Source: Pseudomonadota bacterium (GTDB taxonomy: Bacteria > Desulfobacterota > Desulfobacteria > Desulfobacterales > ETH-SRB1). Taken from it: 15,973 nucleotides of DNA. The stretch covers positions 1 to 15,973 of the forward strand of contig JAHIKR010000234.1 in assembly GCA_018897415.1 (NCBI GenBank). Reading direction: 5' to 3'. The notes beneath the pieces were generated by a model. It did not search any database and was not told the DNA's origin. It saw nothing but the letters and a program-made list of their open reading frames with translations. Every line of letters begins with the position of its first letter. Position 1 is the first letter of the stretch. Positions 15,608 through 15,973 of this stretch are shown here, in pieces. Made by a program: the position numbers and the translations under genes.

Positions 15608-15973
15608 TTGGACTTTCCACTTGTTTGGGCAGAAGTTGACCTGAAAGCCATAGCCCACAATATCCACGGATTAAGGCGCATCACAAACCCAAAAGCACGC
15701 TTTATGGCCGTTGTAAAGGCTAATGCTTATGGACATGGCATAATTGAAGTTGCCCGGCAGTCGCTCGAAAACGGCACGGAAGTTCTCGGTGTTACGAATA
15801 TTGAAGAGGGTATTCGGATCAGAAAAGCCGGTATCAACGCTCCTGTTTTAATTCTCAGTTATGCTCCCCCAGAACAATCAAAAGAACTTATTGAGTTCGA
15901 CCTCACGCAAACAGTTTATTCTTACGAAACAGCCAAATCGCTTTCTGAAGCCGCAAGCGCATACGGTAAAAAA
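15608..15973 (+). CDS. alr: Alanine racemase, N-terminal 122 codons (partial)
   Basis: From TTG 15608 the frame reads MDFPLVWAEVDLKAIAHNI, then MAVVKANAYGHG, where Lys37 is the predicted PLP-binding lysine. LGVTNIEEGIRIRKAGI and a PVLILSYAPP strand follow. This is the N-terminal PLP-barrel of Alr, which makes D-alanine for peptidoglycan. The frame is open to the window end. Upstream it meets the hydrolase stop with no in-frame ATG or GTG between. GAGG (15597-15600) lies 7 nt before the TTG, which decides this start. Nothing else is recognised in the 66-nt gap to the hydrolase gene. Confidence 0.93.
   Translation, partial: MDFPLVWAEVDLKAIAHNIHGLRRITNPKARFMAVVKANAYGHGIIEVARQSLENGTEVLGVTNIEEGIRIRKAGINAPVLILSYAPPEQSKELIEFDLTQTVYSYETAKSLSEAASAYGKK

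Noticed and set aside
1..15973. CRISPR array, insertion sequence, phage or defence genes
   Set aside because: No transposase, integrase, long direct repeats with regular spacers, or defence-like protein was seen; every long + strand frame is a conserved housekeeping gene.

Overview
This 16-kb window is a compact chromosomal housekeeping region. All protein genes lie on the + strand, and the DNA is AT-rich. The gene order is end of pheS, pheT, a MerR-like gene, tRNA-Gly, then rimP-nusA-infB-ylxP(DUF503)-rbfA-nrnA-truB-rpsO-pnp, an M16 peptidase gene, dut, a metallo-beta-lactamase-fold hydrolase gene and the 5' part of alr. This is the widespread bacterial nusA-infB-pnp translation/RNA cluster. 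The ylxP and nrnA genes inside it, and the MerR-like gene behind pheT, suggest a deltaproteobacterium-type organism (Desulfobacterota, probably Desulfobacterales). That assignment is an inference from gene order, base composition and protein flavour, not from a search.

Region 1 (1-2821) holds the last codons of pheS, the phenylalanyl-tRNA synthetase beta subunit gene and a small MerR-type DNA-binding protein gene, packed with gaps of 1-3 nt. Region 2 (2822-3170) is the only sizeable non-coding stretch. It carries a near-consensus sigma70-type promoter, a tRNA-Gly with anticodon CCC, a long AT-rich inverted repeat, and a strong hairpin plus U-tract just before rimP that looks like an intrinsic terminator or attenuator. 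Region 3 (3171-12966) encodes ribosome maturation (RimP, RbfA), transcription elongation control (NusA), translation initiation (IF2), tRNA modification (TruB), ribosomal protein S15 and RNA turnover (NrnA, PNPase). A hairpin directly in front of the pnp ribosome binding site resembles the autoregulatory leader known for E. coli pnp. Region 4 (12947-15973) carries a processing-type M16 zinc peptidase, dUTPase, a YycJ-like hydrolase and the start of alanine racemase, whose frame runs off the window end.

No new multi-gene system is visible; the protein genes are conserved core genes. The most unusual signal is three short tandem arrays of one 7-bp repeat family (GTTCAGG/GTTCACG, and reverse complements) in the infB-ylxP, nrnA-truB and dut-hydrolase gaps. 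In each case the array lies where the downstream gene's Shine-Dalgarno would be expected, and no well-placed one is visible. In the third case the last repeat unit supplies the GTG start codon. The first two arrays are inverted relative to each other and could pair in the mRNA around ylxP-rbfA-nrnA.
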